Below, piece after piece: positions 20,719 to 30,531 of a DNA stretch of 64,000 nucleotides. This DNA is from JBDSLU01 sp963844435. GTDB taxonomy: Bacteria > Acidobacteriota > Vicinamibacteria > Vicinamibacterales > Vicinamibacteraceae. The notes under the pieces were generated by a model, which worked only from the letters and a program-made list of their open reading frames with translations, did no database searches and was not told where the DNA came from. The DNA is taken from NCBI GenBank assembly GCA_963844435.1, contig CAWJOG010000021.1:186001-250000 (forward strand). Direction: 5' to 3'. A program made the position numbers and the translations under genes. The number at the start of each line of letters is the position of its first letter. The stretch's first letter is position 1.

Positions 20719-21246
20719 CTAGCCGATCGGACAGGCGAGCAGATCGTCGAAGTCCGGACGCCCGGCGAAGCCGGCATCACGCAGGTCACGGTCGATGCGG
20801 TTGTCGACGATGCGGATGACCGCCGACATCTGGCCGACGTCGCCCCCGACCAGTGTCGGCATGTGGCCGCGGCGCATCGCCGAGAGATAGTGCCGCAAGG
20901 ATCCCAGGCTCAGCCAGCTCGTCATTCGCGCGCGCGGTACATCGAAAGCGCGGTAGAGCGTACATTTCGGGTCCGATACGCGTTGGAGATCAGAGACGCC
21001 GTAGCGCGCGAAGAACGACGCCGCCTGCGGCTCGGGGTGCATGTGGACAAAGACCACCGTCGTCCCGCTGTCGGCCATGGCCGTTCGCCTCGCCGCGACG
21101 TCGGCCACCATCTCCTGGCACAACGGACAGCCGAAGTGCCGCAGGAAGACGAGCAGCAGCGGGCCGCGCGCGGCGAGCGACGCCAGCGTGGTGCCGTCGG
21201 CGGTGCGCATCGCGTGCAGGGTCTGATCAGGGATGGTTGCAGACAT
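20719..21246 (-). CDS. Thioredoxin-fold AhpC/TSA-like protein
   Basis: About 175 residues of the AhpC-TSA_2/peroxiredoxin-like group. The active-site motif is 'FGCPLCQE' (CxxC, about residues 41-48 from ATG 21246) after the usual 'GPLLLVFLRH' strand. The rest follows the thioredoxin fold: 'VVFVHMHPE', 'FFARYGVSDLQRVSDP', and a late strand 'MSAVIRIVDNRI'. It is cytosolic with no signal peptide and likely acts in thiol redox or peroxide reactions. A GTG at 21261 could add five residues. It is a single gene with no obvious operon partner. Confidence 0.85.
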   Translation of the reverse strand: MSATIPDQTLHAMRTADGTTLASLAARGPLLLVFLRHFGCPLCQEMVADVAARRTAMADSGTTVVFVHMHPEPQAASFFARYGVSDLQRVSDPKCTLYRAFDVPRARMTSWLSLGSLRHYLSAMRRGHMPTLVGGDVGQMSAVIRIVDNRIDRDLRDAGFAGRPDFDDLLACPIG

Positions 21247-21474
21247 GTTGGTGCGCGGCACGTCGTAGTCAGGAGTGTACGTCCGGTCGGTCAGGTGAGG
21301 ACGGTCTGCCTTCTACGGCGGTCACGCCAGGTCGGCCGTTGGCGCACCGTTCTCAACGAAACACACAGGAATCAGCGGCACAGCTCGGGCACTTGATTTG
21401 CACCAGCTGGGCCGATCGCAGCGGGCGCCGCGCATGACGCGTGTCGCGTAGATCACCGTTTCCAGGGGCCTGTC

Positions 21475-23680
21475 GTGACATCCATCGGATCGTGGGTCTC
21501 CGTCGCCTTCGCGTTCGTTCTCGCCGTGCAGTCGCCGGCGGTCGCGGCTCAACTCGCGGCAAAGGACGATGCGATCGTGAGCTCGACGGACACGGGCTGG
21601 GTCCTGACCAACGCCCTCATCACCTACGCCATCGGCTTCGACGCCAACGGCGACCTCGTCCTCCAGGATCTCCGGCGCACCGGCGACACGCTGACGTGGC
21701 GGCCGAGCCCCGTGCGCGACACGTTGTTCCGCATCGAGGATCGCGAGCTCGGTCTGACCCGCAACAACGCGGCCGGCTTCCGCCACGTCGGCGCCGAAGT
21801 AGCCGATGTCGGCATCGGCCTCGAGCTGCGCCTGACCTTCGAGGATCTGCGCGACGGGCTCCGCGCCCGGCGCGTCTACGCGATCCATCCGCAGGTCGCC
21901 CTCGTCGAGGCGTGGACCGAGCTCGAGTCCATCAACGGCCGGTCCACGACCGTGAGCGATCTCGGTCTCGCTGCAGCTGGTGGTGGACGGCGCCCTGGCC
22001 ACGACCGTCGACGGTCTCTCGGGGCCGCCGGAGAGCGGCGGACCGTTCGCGGTGCAGCACCACGTCGTATCCGAGGGCGCGCCGGTCGAGCTGGAAGAGC
22101 GCGGACGCTCGACGCAGCGCTACCTGCCGCTCGTGTCGCTGGCGTCGGCGAGGGGCACGCTCGTCTCCGGGCTGATGTGGTCCGGCGCCTGGCGCATCGA
22201 CCTCGTCGGCAAGCCCGGTGGGCGGACGGAGCTCACCGCCTGGCTGTCGAGTACCACCACCAGCGTGACGCCGACACGGTCCGTGACCATGCCGCGCGCC
22301 TTCGTCGGCGTGGTGGCAGGCGACGAGGCGCGGATCGCCCCGGCGCTGCACCGCTACATCGTCAGCGTGCTGCGCGGCGGCCGTCTGCTCGAGCCGCTCG
22401 TCACCTACAACACGTGGTTCTCGTCGGGCGCGGAGATCGACGAGGAGTCGATCGACGCGTCGATGTTCGCCGCCGCCGCGGCCGGGGCCGAGCTGTTCGA
22501 GCTCGACGCCGGCTGGTACGAGGGCGCCGGTGAGCGCGACGCCTTCGACTTCGCCTCGGGCCTCGGCACGTGGCGCGTCGACAAGGAGAAGTTCCCGCAC
22601 GGCCTGCGCGAGCTGGCCGATCGCGCCCATGGCCTCGGCATGAAGTTCGGCGTCTGGGTCGAGCCCGAGCGGGTCGATCTGCGCTACGTCGGCCAGCCTG
22701 GGATGGCCCGCGAGACGTGGTTGATGCAGGAGAACGGCCTCTACGAGCCGGGCGTGCCGAACGACCAGGCCCGAATCGGGATGCTCGACTTCGGCAACCC
22801 GGACGCGCGCGAGTGGGTGTTCGAGAAGCTGACCCAGCTGATCGCCGAGTCGGGTGCCGATCACATCAAGTGGGACAACAACGCGTGGGTGAACAACACG
22901 CGACCGTTGGCTGGAGCCGGTCCCAACGATGGCAACTTCCGCCATGTCACCGGTCTCTATCAGGTGCTCGCGGCGCTCAAGGAGCGCTTCCCGTGGCTCC
23001 TGATCGAGAACTGCTCCGGCGGCGGCAATCGGCTCGATCTCGGGCTGATCCGCTACACCGACTCGGGCTGGATGGACGATCGGACCTCGCCGTCGGCGCA
23101 CGTCCGCCACAACCTGCAGGGGCTGACCACATTCCTGCCGCCCGCCTACCTCCTCTCGTACCTGCTGCACGACGCGTCCGAGCCGATGCACGAGGCCACC
23201 GACCTGTCGCTCTACGCCCGCAGCCGGATGCCGGGCGTGTTCGGCCTGTCGTTCCCGCCGGACAGCCTCGACGAGCGTGACATCGAACGCGTGCGCGCGG
23301 AGACGGATCGCTGGAAGGCGCTGCGCGGCCTGCAGCAGACCGCCAGCGCCGTGCTGGTCTCGCCGCAGGTCCTCGGCACGCGGTCGGGCTCGTGGGACGG
23401 CACCCTGCTCGTCTCGCCGGGGATGGATCAGGCCGTGCTCTACGCCTTCCAGAACGACGCTGAAGTCACCGGCGTGAACATGCGCCTGCGTGGGCTCGAG
23501 CGTACGTTCGAGTACATCGTTCGATCGGATCGCGAAGGCGAGATCGGGGTGATGACCGGCGCCGATCTCATCGACGACGGTCTCGAGCTGTTCGCGGCCG
23601 AGAGTACCGGCGCGCACCTGCTCACCCTGACGCGCGTCACGGCCGAAGAGGCCCGAGCGTTGCGCGCCAGCGGTTACTAG
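21475..23680 (+). CDS. GH36-type alpha-galactosidase, secreted (one apparent frameshift)
   Basis: About 734 residues. A signal peptide (VSVAFAFVLAVQSPAVAAQ) precedes a beta-supersandwich N-terminal domain, then the (beta/alpha)8 melibiase domain. The catalytic nucleophile is expected at the Asp of 'HIKWDNN', and the acid/base at an Asp of 'DSGWMDDRTSP', matching GH36/GH27 clan D layout. The frame breaks at GG 21964-21965: removing one G joins '...TTVSDL' to 'VSLQLVVDGAL...'. The GTG start follows a short AGGGG. Likely releases alpha-linked galactose or a related sugar in the periplasm. It is followed at about 80 bp by the GH116 gene and a lipoprotein. Confidence 0.85.
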
Positions 23681-23761
23681 GCCGCAGCGGACCCCCGGTA
23701 CTGATTGCCCGCGGCGACGCCCGATGGGCGTAGGATGCCTCCACACACGGGAGGACCTGCG

Positions 23762-26377
23762 ATGGGCGATCGGTCGTCGACGATTCCGGGCCTGGCACGT
23801 CGAGCGTTCCTGCAACTGTCGGTGGCCGGCAGCGGCGCCTTCGGCGTCCGCGAGCTGTTCGCCGCCGAGCCGCAGACCGAGGTCGAAGCGGCGCTCCGGC
23901 AGACCGCGCCGGCGCGGGCCTCCGGTCCCACCTTCGGCGTGCCCTACGCTGGCGACCGCCTGAACCGCATCGCGTTCCCTCTCGGCGGCCTCGGCGCCGG
24001 CATGGTGTGCCTGGAGGGTACCGGCGCGTTCTCGCACGTGTCGCTGCGCCACCAGCCGGACGTCTTCAACAGCCCGCTGATGTTCGCCGCGATCGGCGTG
24101 AAGGGGCATCCAGAGCTCGCGCGGGTGCTGGAGGCCCCGGTGCCCGAGTGGAAGCTGTTCGGCGGCCCCGGCACCGCCAACGGCGCCGGCGGCACCTCCT
24201 ATGGCCTGCCGCGCCTCGCCAGCGGCACGTTCCTGGCCCGCTTCCCGTTCGCGATGGCGGTGATGCGCGATCGACGCCCCCCGCTCGAGGTCACGCTGAC
24301 CGGCTGGAGCCCGTTCGAGCCGAACGATCCCGATGGGTCCAGCCTGCCGGTCGCCGGCCTCGAATACCGCGTCGTCAACCGCGGCCGCACCCGCCTCGAC
24401 GCCGTGTTCTCGTTCCACGCCCGCAACTTCATGGGCGCCCGCGACAAGCCGCAGGCGGTGCGCGCGCTCGACGGCGGCTTCGAGCTGTGGGGCGGCGCCG
24501 ACAAGGACAAGCCGTGGGAGGACGGCAGCTTCGCCGTCGTGGTCGACGAGCCGGGCACGACGGTCGATCATGCCTGGTTCCGCGGCGGCTGGTGGGATCC
24601 GCTGACGCTCACGTGGAAGGCGGTGACCGATGCCGCGACGGTCGCGCGTCCTCCGGTGACCGAAGGCCAGCCGGCGCCGGGTGGATCGCTGTTCGTGCCG
24701 GTGACGCTCGAACCGGGGGCATCGCGCACGATCCGCGTGAAGCTCGCCTGGTACGTGCCGCTGAGCCATCTCCGCAGCGGCAAGGATCCGGCCGGCGCCG
24801 CGACCGATCCCGACAAGGGCTATTTCCGCGCCTGGTACGCCGGACGCTTCGCCAGCCTCGGCGCGCTCGTCGCGCACTGGCGCACCGACTACGACGCCTT
24901 GCGGGCGCGGTCGCTGCGCTTCAGCGAGTGCCTGCACGACACGACGCTGCCGCCGGAGGTGACGGAGGCGGTCGCCGCCAACCTGTCGATCCTCAAGTCG
25001 CCGACCGTGCTGCGCCAGGACGACGGGCGGATGTGGGCGTGGGAGGGCTGCAACGACGCCGCCGGCTGCTGCCACGGCACCTGCACGCACGTGTGGAACT
25101 ACGCGCAGGCGGTGCCGCACCTGTTCCCGTCGCTCGAGCGGACGCTGCGCGAGACCGAGTTCGGCCCGTCGCAGGCCGACACCGGGCACCAGATGTTCCG
25201 CGCCGCCCTGCCGATTCGTCCCCTCGAGCACGACTTCCACGCCGCCGCGGACGGACAGCTCGGCGGCATCCTCAAGGTGCATCGCGACTGGCGCGTCAGC
25301 GGCGACACCGAGTGGCTGCGCGCGCTGTGGCCGAAGGTGACGAAGAGCCTCGACTACTGCATCGCGACCTGGGATCCGCGGCTGAAGGGCGTGCTCGAGG
25401 AGCCGCACCACAACACCTACGACATCGAGTTCTGGGGCCCGAACGGCATGTGCACCAGCTTCTATCTCGGTGCGCTGCAGGCGGCGGTGCGGATGGGCGA
25501 GGCGCTCGGCGCCGACGTGACGCGCTATCGCGATCTGCTGGCCAAGGGCACGGCGTTCACGGAGACGGATCTCTACAACGGCGAGTACTTCATCCAGAAG
25601 ATCCAGTGGGAAGGCCTGCGGGCCGGGAGCCCGACCGATGCGAAGAGCATGGTCGGGGAGTACTCCGCGGAGGCGATCGCGCTCTTGAAGCAGGAAGGGC
25701 CGAAGTACCAGTACGGCGACGGCTGCCTCGCCGACGGCGTTCTCGGCTCGTGGATGGCGCTGGTCTGCGGCGTCGGCCAGGTGCTCGATCGCGCCAAGGT
25801 CGAGAGTCACCTGCTGGCCGTCCACAAGCACAACCTGCGGCGCGATCTGTCGACGCACTCGAACCCGCAGCGGCCGTCCTTCGCGGCCGGCAAGGACGGC
25901 GGGCTGCTGATCTGCACCTGGCCGCGCGGCGGCAAGCTGACGCTGCCGTTCGTCTACTCGGACGAGGTATGGACCGGCATCGAGTATCAGGTCGCCTCGC
26001 ACCTGATGCTGCTCGGCCACGTCGCCCAGGGCCTCGACATCGTGCGCGCCGCGCGGGCGCGCTACGACGGCCGCGTCCGCAACCCGTTCAACGAGTACGA
26101 GTGCGGCCACTGGTACGCGCGGGCGCTGGCGTCCTACGCGCTGCTGCAGGGGATGACCGGCGCGCGCTACGATGCCGTCGACAAGGTGCTGCACCTCGAG
26201 CCGCGCGTCGCCGGCGACTTCCGCGCCTTCCTGTCGACCGCGACCGGCTACGGCACCGTCGGCGTCCGCGCCGGCAAGCCGTTCTTCGACGTCAAGGCGG
26301 GCAAGGTCGAGGTGAGCGAGATCAAATACGTGGCCGCGCGGCCCAGGCCGGCGAGCAAGGCTTCGGCTCCAGCATGA
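23762..26377 (+). CDS. GH116-family glycoside hydrolase (GBA2-type) with Tat signal
   Basis: 871 residues, intact. ATG 23762 is chosen because GGGAGG sits about 7 bp upstream and the protein then starts with a Tat signal ('LARRAFLQLSVAGSGAFG'). Residues about 55-380 form the GBA2-like N-terminal beta-sandwich ('IAFPLGGLGAGMVCLEGTG', 'HQPDVF'). Residues about 400-850 form the alpha/alpha barrel (DUF608). The expected acid/base Asp lies in 'CLADGVLGSW', and a nucleophile Glu candidate is in 'NTYDIEFWGP'. GH116 enzymes act on beta-glucosides, beta-xylosides or glucosylceramide. The gene overlaps the next ATG (26374) and follows GH36, so a small glycan- or glycolipid-degrading operon is likely. 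Confidence 0.9.
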   Translation: MGDRSSTIPGLARRAFLQLSVAGSGAFGVRELFAAEPQTEVEAALRQTAPARASGPTFGVPYAGDRLNRIAFPLGGLGAGMVCLEGTGAFSHVSLRHQPDVFNSPLMFAAIGVKGHPELARVLEAPVPEWKLFGGPGTANGAGGTSYGLPRLASGTFLARFPFAMAVMRDRRPPLEVTLTGWSPFEPNDPDGSSLPVAGLEYRVVNRGRTRLDAVFSFHARNFMGARDKPQAVRALDGGFELWGGADKDKPWEDGSFAVVVDEPGTTVDHAWFRGGWWDPLTLTWKAVTDAATVARPPVTEGQPAPGGSLFVPVTLEPGASRTIRVKLAWYVPLSHLRSGKDPAGAATDPDKGYFRAWYAGRFASLGALVAHWRTDYDALRARSLRFSECLHDTTLPPEVTEAVAANLSILKSPTVLRQDDGRMWAWEGCNDAAGCCHGTCTHVWNYAQAVPHLFPSLERTLRETEFGPSQADTGHQMFRAALPIRPLEHDFHAAADGQLGGILKVHRDWRVSGDTEWLRALWPKVTKSLDYCIATWDPRLKGVLEEPHHNTYDIEFWGPNGMCTSFYLGALQAAVRMGEALGADVTRYRDLLAKGTAFTETDLYNGEYFIQKIQWEGLRAGSPTDAKSMVGEYSAEAIALLKQEGPKYQYGDGCLADGVLGSWMALVCGVGQVLDRAKVESHLLAVHKHNLRRDLSTHSNPQRPSFAAGKDGGLLICTWPRGGKLTLPFVYSDEVWTGIEYQVASHLMLLGHVAQGLDIVRAARARYDGRVRNPFNEYECGHWYARALASYALLQGMTGARYDAVDKVLHLEPRVAGDFRAFLSTATGYGTVGVRAGKPFFDVKAGKVEVSEIKYVAARPRPASKASAPA

Positions 26378-26892
26378 GACGTTTGCTGCCTCTCTTGTTC
26401 GTCGGCCTGCTCGCCGCGTGCACGGCCCAGGCACCGGGCGGCCCTCAGCCCGTGACGCACGTCTCACTGCCGCCGCTGACCGGCGCCTGGCGCGCGTCGA
26501 TCGACGTGAAATCGGGCGCGTTTACCGAGGCCAAGGGCCTCGAGTTCATGTACGTGTTCAACTCCGACCACACCCTGAGCGAATCGTCGAACTACGACGC
26601 GGCGCCGCCGGTGCCGCCGGCCTACGGCGTCTGGCGGTCCGTACCGGGCAGCGGCGCGGTGTTCGAAGCGAAGTACGAGTTCTTCACGACCGCGCCGTCA
26701 CCGCAGGAGGAGTTCAAGTCGGGCGCCGGCTGGCTGCCGTCGGGTCGCGGCGTCTTTACCGAGCGGATCACAGTCGCGCCCGATGGTCGTACGTTCACGT
26801 CGGCGATTCGCTACGAGCTGCTCGACCCCATGGGCGCGGCCATCGAGGGCGGCGGCGAAGCGACCGGCCGTGGCGTCCGTATCGACTTCTGA
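26374..26892 (+). CDS. Small lipoprotein of unknown function
   Basis: 172 residues. The N-terminus 'MRRLLPLLFVGLLAACTAQ' carries a lipobox (LAAC, Cys16). The remainder is a predicted beta-rich domain with 'GAWRASIDVKSG', 'LEFMYVFNSDHTLSES' and 'ITVAPDGRTFTSAIRYEL', resembling lipocalin-like or SnoaL-excluded secreted domains, but the family was not identified. Its ATG overlaps the GH116 stop, so it is co-translated with that enzyme and may help bind or present substrate. The downstream neighbour converges 9 bp away. Confidence 0.75.
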   Translation: MRRLLPLLFVGLLAACTAQAPGGPQPVTHVSLPPLTGAWRASIDVKSGAFTEAKGLEFMYVFNSDHTLSESSNYDAAPPVPPAYGVWRSVPGSGAVFEAKYEFFTTAPSPQEEFKSGAGWLPSGRGVFTERITVAPDGRTFTSAIRYELLDPMGAAIEGGGEATGRGVRIDF

Positions 26893-26901
26893 GCCGCGTC
26901 G

Positions 26902-27887
26902 CTACTGGCCGAGCACGGCTGTCTCGCCGACATCCAGGATCCTGAAGTCGTCCGGCGGCACGCCGGCGGCGGCGCGTGCGTCGGCGAGCAGACGCGCCGG
27001 AGCTCTCGAAGCCTTCGTCGGCGAGGCGGAAGTAGCTGTGGTGCGTGGCGATCGACACCTTGGCGCCGACCTCGCGGTGGGCGCGCACGGCTTCCTCCGG
27101 CGTCATGTGGAACGGCTGCATGAACCAGCGCGGCTCGTAGGCGCCGATCGGCAGCAGCGCGACGTCCGGCGCGCCAAGCCGTTCGCGGATGGTCGAGAAG
27201 AACGGCGCGTAGCCGCTGTCACCGGCGAAGTAGATCAGCGGCGCGTAGGGCACCTTCAGCACGCAGCCGCCCCACAGCGTCCGTGCGGCGATCGAGCATC
27301 GTCCGGTTCGACCAGTGCAGCGCCGGCGTCGCCGTGATCGTGGCGCCGATCACATCCGTCGACTCCCACCAGTCCAGCTCGATCACCGGCCCGATGCCCT
27401 TGCGCTCGAGCGGCGCCTTGAGCCCGAGGCAGGTCACGAACGCCGGGGCGCGCTGCTCGGTCAGCCAGCGCAGCGACGCGATGTCGAGGTGATCGTAGTG
27501 GTTGTGGCTGATGAAGACGGCGTTGACGGCCGGCAGGTCGCGCGGCTCGATGCCAGGCGGACGCACGCGCGGCGTGCCCAGGCGGCCGCCCGGTCCGGCG
27601 TGCGTCGAGAACTGCGGGTCGGTGAGCAGCGTGAAGCCGTCGACCCGGACCAGCACGCCGGCATGGCCGATCATCGTGATGGCGGCCTGACCTTCGGGCA
27701 CGGCGCCGGGCGGCGCGAGATACGACCGGTTGGTCACCACGCGCGGCCACGGTTCGCGCTTCGCCGTCACCCACCAGCGCACCAGGTCCGGGATGCCGCG
27801 ATCGACCTGGCCCCAGGGGTTGAAGAAGCGCTGCTCGGCGACGTCGAAGTGATCGGTGGCGACGTCTCGCCAGCGCTCGCGGTGCAT
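26902..27887 (-). CDS. Metallo-beta-lactamase-fold hydrolase, UlaG/NAPE-PLD-like (two apparent frameshifts)
   Basis: About 328 residues. 'MIGHAGVLVRVDG', 'LLTDPQFS' and 'SHNHYDHLD' (HxHxDH metal motif) mark the UlaG/NAPE-PLD branch of the beta-lactamase fold. The frame shifts at about 27281-27284: one base removed gives 'DRRRTLWGGCVLK'. It shifts again at about 27001, giving '...EGFESPARLLADARAAAG...' and a stop at 26902. The second segment carries 'YFAGDSGYAPFF', and the third metal-site His is in 'SIATHHSYF'. Family members hydrolyse ascorbate-6-phosphate lactone or N-acyl phospholipids; the substrate here is unknown. It lies 17 bp downstream of glnA on the same strand. Confidence 0.8.
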
Positions 27888-27904
27888 CCGACCCAGCGTA
27901 CCAG

Positions 27905-29272
27905 CTAGTACACGGCGAGGTAGCGGGAGATCTCCCAGCCGCTGACGCGCTCGATGTACTCCTGCCACTCGTTGCGCTTGGCCTCGAGGAAGTGCTCGTA
28001 GATGTGGCGGCCGAGCGCGTTCTGGACCACTTCGTCCTTCTCCAGCGCGTCGAGCGCGTCGCTCAGGTTGCCGGGCAGCTCGTCGATCCGCAGGTGCCGC
28101 CGCTCGCGGAAGCTCATCTTGTGGATGTTCTTGTTGATGGGCGGACCGGGATCCAGATCGTGCGTGATGCCTTCGAGCCCGGCGCACAGCGTGACCGCGA
28201 GCGCGAGGTAGGGATTGCACGAGGGATCGGGGACGCGCAGCTCGACGCCGGTCGCCAGATCGCGCCGGGCCGGGACGCGGACGAGCGGGCTGCGGTTGTG
28301 CTCCGACCACGCGATGTTGGTCGGCGCTTCGAAGCCGGGCACCAGCCGCTTGTAGGAGTTCACGAGCGGGTTGGTGATCGAGCAGAAGCCCTTGGCGTGC
28401 CGCAGCAGTCCGGCGATGTAGTTGAGGCACGTGCGGCTCAACTGCCACGGCGCGTCGGTGTCCAGGAAGGCGTTCTGGCCGTCGGCGCCGATCAGCGACT
28501 GCAGCAGGTGCAGGCCCGAGCCGTTCCGGCCGTAGACCGGCTTGGGCATGAAGGTGGCGTGCAGGCCGTTCTGCTTGGCGACGTTCTTGACGATGAAGCG
28601 GAACGTGCTGACGTTGTCGGCGGTGATCAGCACGTCGTCCTGACGGAAGTCGATCTCGTGCTGGCCGGCGGCGACCTCGTGGTGCGCCGCCTCGACGTCG
28701 ATGCCGATCGACTCGAGCGCCAGGACGATCTGCCGCCGCACGTCCTCGCCGAGGTCGATGGGCGCGAGGTCGAAGTAGCCGGCCGCGTCGTGCGTCTCGG
28801 TCGTGGCCTGGCCGTCGCGGGTCTGGAAGAGGAAGAACTCCGCCTCCGGGCCGCAGTGCATCGAGTAGCCGGCAGCCACCGCCCTGGCGATGGCGCGCTT
28901 CAAGGCATGCCGGGGACAGCCCTCGAACGGGCTGCCGTCCGGGTTGTGGATGTCGCAGATCAGCCGGCCGATCCGCTCGCCGGTGTGCTGCGTTCCCGGC
29001 AGCACCTGGAAGGTGGACAGGTCGGGCCGGAGGAACATGTCCGACTCCTCGATCCGGACGAAGCCCTCGATCGACGAGCCGTCGAACATGATCTGGCCGT
29101 CCAGCGCCGAGGCGAACTGGCGATTCGGGATCTCGACGTTCTTGATGACGCCGAGGATGTCGGTGAACTGGAGCCGCATGAACTTCACGTTCGTGCGCTC
29201 GGCCAGCTCGAGGATCTTCGCCTTGCGTTCGGCGCCGCCGGAGTCGGCGGCGGGGGATTTCGGGTCGGCCAT
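27905..29272 (-). CDS. glnA: Glutamine synthetase, type I-alpha
   Basis: 455 residues, intact. It shows the beta-grasp domain ('FTDILGVIKNVEIP'), catalytic motif 'EAEFFLF', the ATP-binding signature 'KPVYGRNGSGLHLLQSL', and glutamate-binding 'NRSPLVRVPA' and 'ELRVPDPSCNPYLAL'. The C-terminus ('ALGRHIYEHFLEAKRNEW') resembles Bacillus-type GSI-alpha. The adenylylation segment with its Tyr was not seen, so feedback control rather than adenylylation is likely. Catalyses ATP-dependent glutamine formation from glutamate and ammonia. It is divergent from the PDZ gene across 107 bp and leads the UlaG-like gene. Confidence 0.95.
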   Translation of the reverse strand: MADPKSPAADSGGAERKAKILELAERTNVKFMRLQFTDILGVIKNVEIPNRQFASALDGQIMFDGSSIEGFVRIEESDMFLRPDLSTFQVLPGTQHTGERIGRLICDIHNPDGSPFEGCPRHALKRAIARAVAAGYSMHCGPEAEFFLFQTRDGQATTETHDAAGYFDLAPIDLGEDVRRQIVLALESIGIDVEAAHHEVAAGQHEIDFRQDDVLITADNVSTFRFIVKNVAKQNGLHATFMPKPVYGRNGSGLHLLQSLIGADGQNAFLDTDAPWQLSRTCLNYIAGLLRHAKGFCSITNPLVNSYKRLVPGFEAPTNIAWSEHNRSPLVRVPARRDLATGVELRVPDPSCNPYLALAVTLCAGLEGITHDLDPGPPINKNIHKMSFRERRHLRIDELPGNLSDALDALEKDEVVQNALGRHIYEHFLEAKRNEWQEYIERVSGWEISRYLAVY

Positions 29273-29379
29273 GCGGTCCAGGCTCCTGTCAGCATCCCGG
29301 TACCGGCCGGCTGGGCCGATCCGGCGTCTGATGTCTCGGACCCTGGAATACGGGCCCTCGCTTCATTATGGAGGAACGC

Positions 29380-30411
29380 ATGGGATTCGGAAGAATGACG
29401 GCGCTGTCGGCGTTGACCGCCCTGGTCGGGGCGAGCGGGCTGTATGCCACCGCCGCCCCGGCGGCCGGGCAGGAACGCCGGGTGATCATCGAGCGGGAGG
29501 GGGACGGCCCCGCCCGCGTCATCGTCAACGACGGGCAGGACGACGCCCAGGACAAGGGCGGCAAGCGGGTCATCGTCCGCAAGATTCAGGGCGGCGACGG
29601 CCCCGGCTTCGACATCTTCGGGATGGGCGGCTCGCGCGTGGGCATGGTCGTCCGCGACGTCGAGGCCGCCGACGTGACCAAGGAGAAGCTCGCCGGGACG
29701 GCCGGCGCGGTCGTCACCGAGGTGGTCAAGGAGAGCGCGGCCGAGAAGGCCGGGGTCAAGACGGGCGACGTCGTGACCTCGTTCGACGGCGAGCGCGTGC
29801 GGAGCGCCCGTCAGCTCGAGCGGCTGGTCGAGGAAACCCCCGCCGGCCGCACCGTGAAGGTCGCGCTGCAGCGCGCCGGCGCGCCGGTGACGCTGGACGT
29901 CACCCCCGAGGCGCCGAAGCTCGACGCACGTCATGCCGGGGATGCCGGGCGAAGGCGGGCGACGTGTTCAGCTGTCGAAGCGCGCGCCCGGGCAGGGGCC
30001 GGACTGGGAAGGGCACCGGGCATGCCGTTCAAGTTCGAGATGCCGGCCGGCCGCTTCGACTTCGACGGCGAGCCGTTCCTGGCCGCCAGCCGCGGCCGGC
30101 TCGGCGTCCGTGTCCAGGACCTGTCCGAGGAGCTGGCCGGCTACTTCGGGGTGAAGTCGGGCGTGCTGGTGGCCGGCGTCGAGGCCGACGCCCCGGCGGC
30201 CAAGGCCGGCATCAAGGCCGGTGACGTGATCACCGCCGTGAACGGCCAGGCGATCACCGAGCCCGGTGAGTTGCGCCGCGAAGTGGCCAAGGTGGAGGAC
30301 GGCAAGACCGCCGACCTCTCGGTGACGCGCGACAAGAAGCCGCTGACGCTGAAGGTCGAAGTCACGGCAGGCGACCGCACGCTCGAGCGCAAGATGCGCC
30401 GCTCGCTGTAG
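29380..30411 (+). CDS. Secreted protein with two PDZ domains
   Basis: About 343 residues. ATG 29380 is preferred over 29368 because GGAGG (29370-29374) lies 5 bp before it. A signal peptide (ALTALVGASGLYATAAPAAG) is followed by a first PDZ domain (about 85-175, 'AVVTEVVKESAAEKAGVKTGDVV') and a second (about 235-325, 'VLVAGVEADAPAAKAGIKAGDVI'). There is no protease domain, so it resembles the PDZ half of HtrA/DegP without catalysis and may bind exposed C-termini in the periplasm. The Arg/Ala-rich linker (29930-30020) reads more naturally in another frame ('MPGMPGEGGRRVQLSK'), hinting at two compensating indels. It ends at the double-hairpin repeat. Confidence 0.85.
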   Translation: MGFGRMTALSALTALVGASGLYATAAPAAGQERRVIIEREGDGPARVIVNDGQDDAQDKGGKRVIVRKIQGGDGPGFDIFGMGGSRVGMVVRDVEAADVTKEKLAGTAGAVVTEVVKESAAEKAGVKTGDVVTSFDGERVRSARQLERLVEETPAGRTVKVALQRAGAPVTLDVTPEAPKLDARHAGDAGRRRATCSAVEARARAGAGLGRAPGMPFKFEMPAGRFDFDGEPFLAASRGRLGVRVQDLSEELAGYFGVKSGVLVAGVEADAPAAKAGIKAGDVITAVNGQAITEPGELRREVAKVEDGKTADLSVTRDKKPLTLKVEVTAGDRTLERKMRRSL

Positions 30412-30413
30412 AT

Positions 30414-30486
30414 TGTTTGTTGACGGCGCGTAGCCGCGCCGTCAACCTCACGACGCCTCCGGCCCGCGGCCTCGGCGTTCGTGAGG
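30414..30486. repeat. Double-hairpin intergenic repeat, copy 1
   Basis: First of two near-identical 70-bp elements. Stem 1: 12 bp, 30419-30430 with 30435-30446, loop TAGC. Stem 2: 30446-30457 with 30474-30486, one bulged T. It starts 3 bp after the PDZ gene stop and lies before the convergent GAF gene end at 30532. It differs from copy 2 by a compensatory T-A to C-G change in stem 1. Likely acts as a bidirectional terminator or REP-like element. Confidence 0.75.
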
Positions 30487-30531
30487 CGGCGCCTTAACCC
30501 CGCCAGGCCGCCTCCCGCAAGGCGGCTCGCT

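Noticed and set aside
21932..26467. Very long open frame of about 1,500 codons on the minus strand across GH36/GH116
   Set aside because: It is antisense to two recognised glycosidases, has Arg/His/Val-rich composition and no ribosome site; long antisense frames are expected in high-G+C coding DNA.
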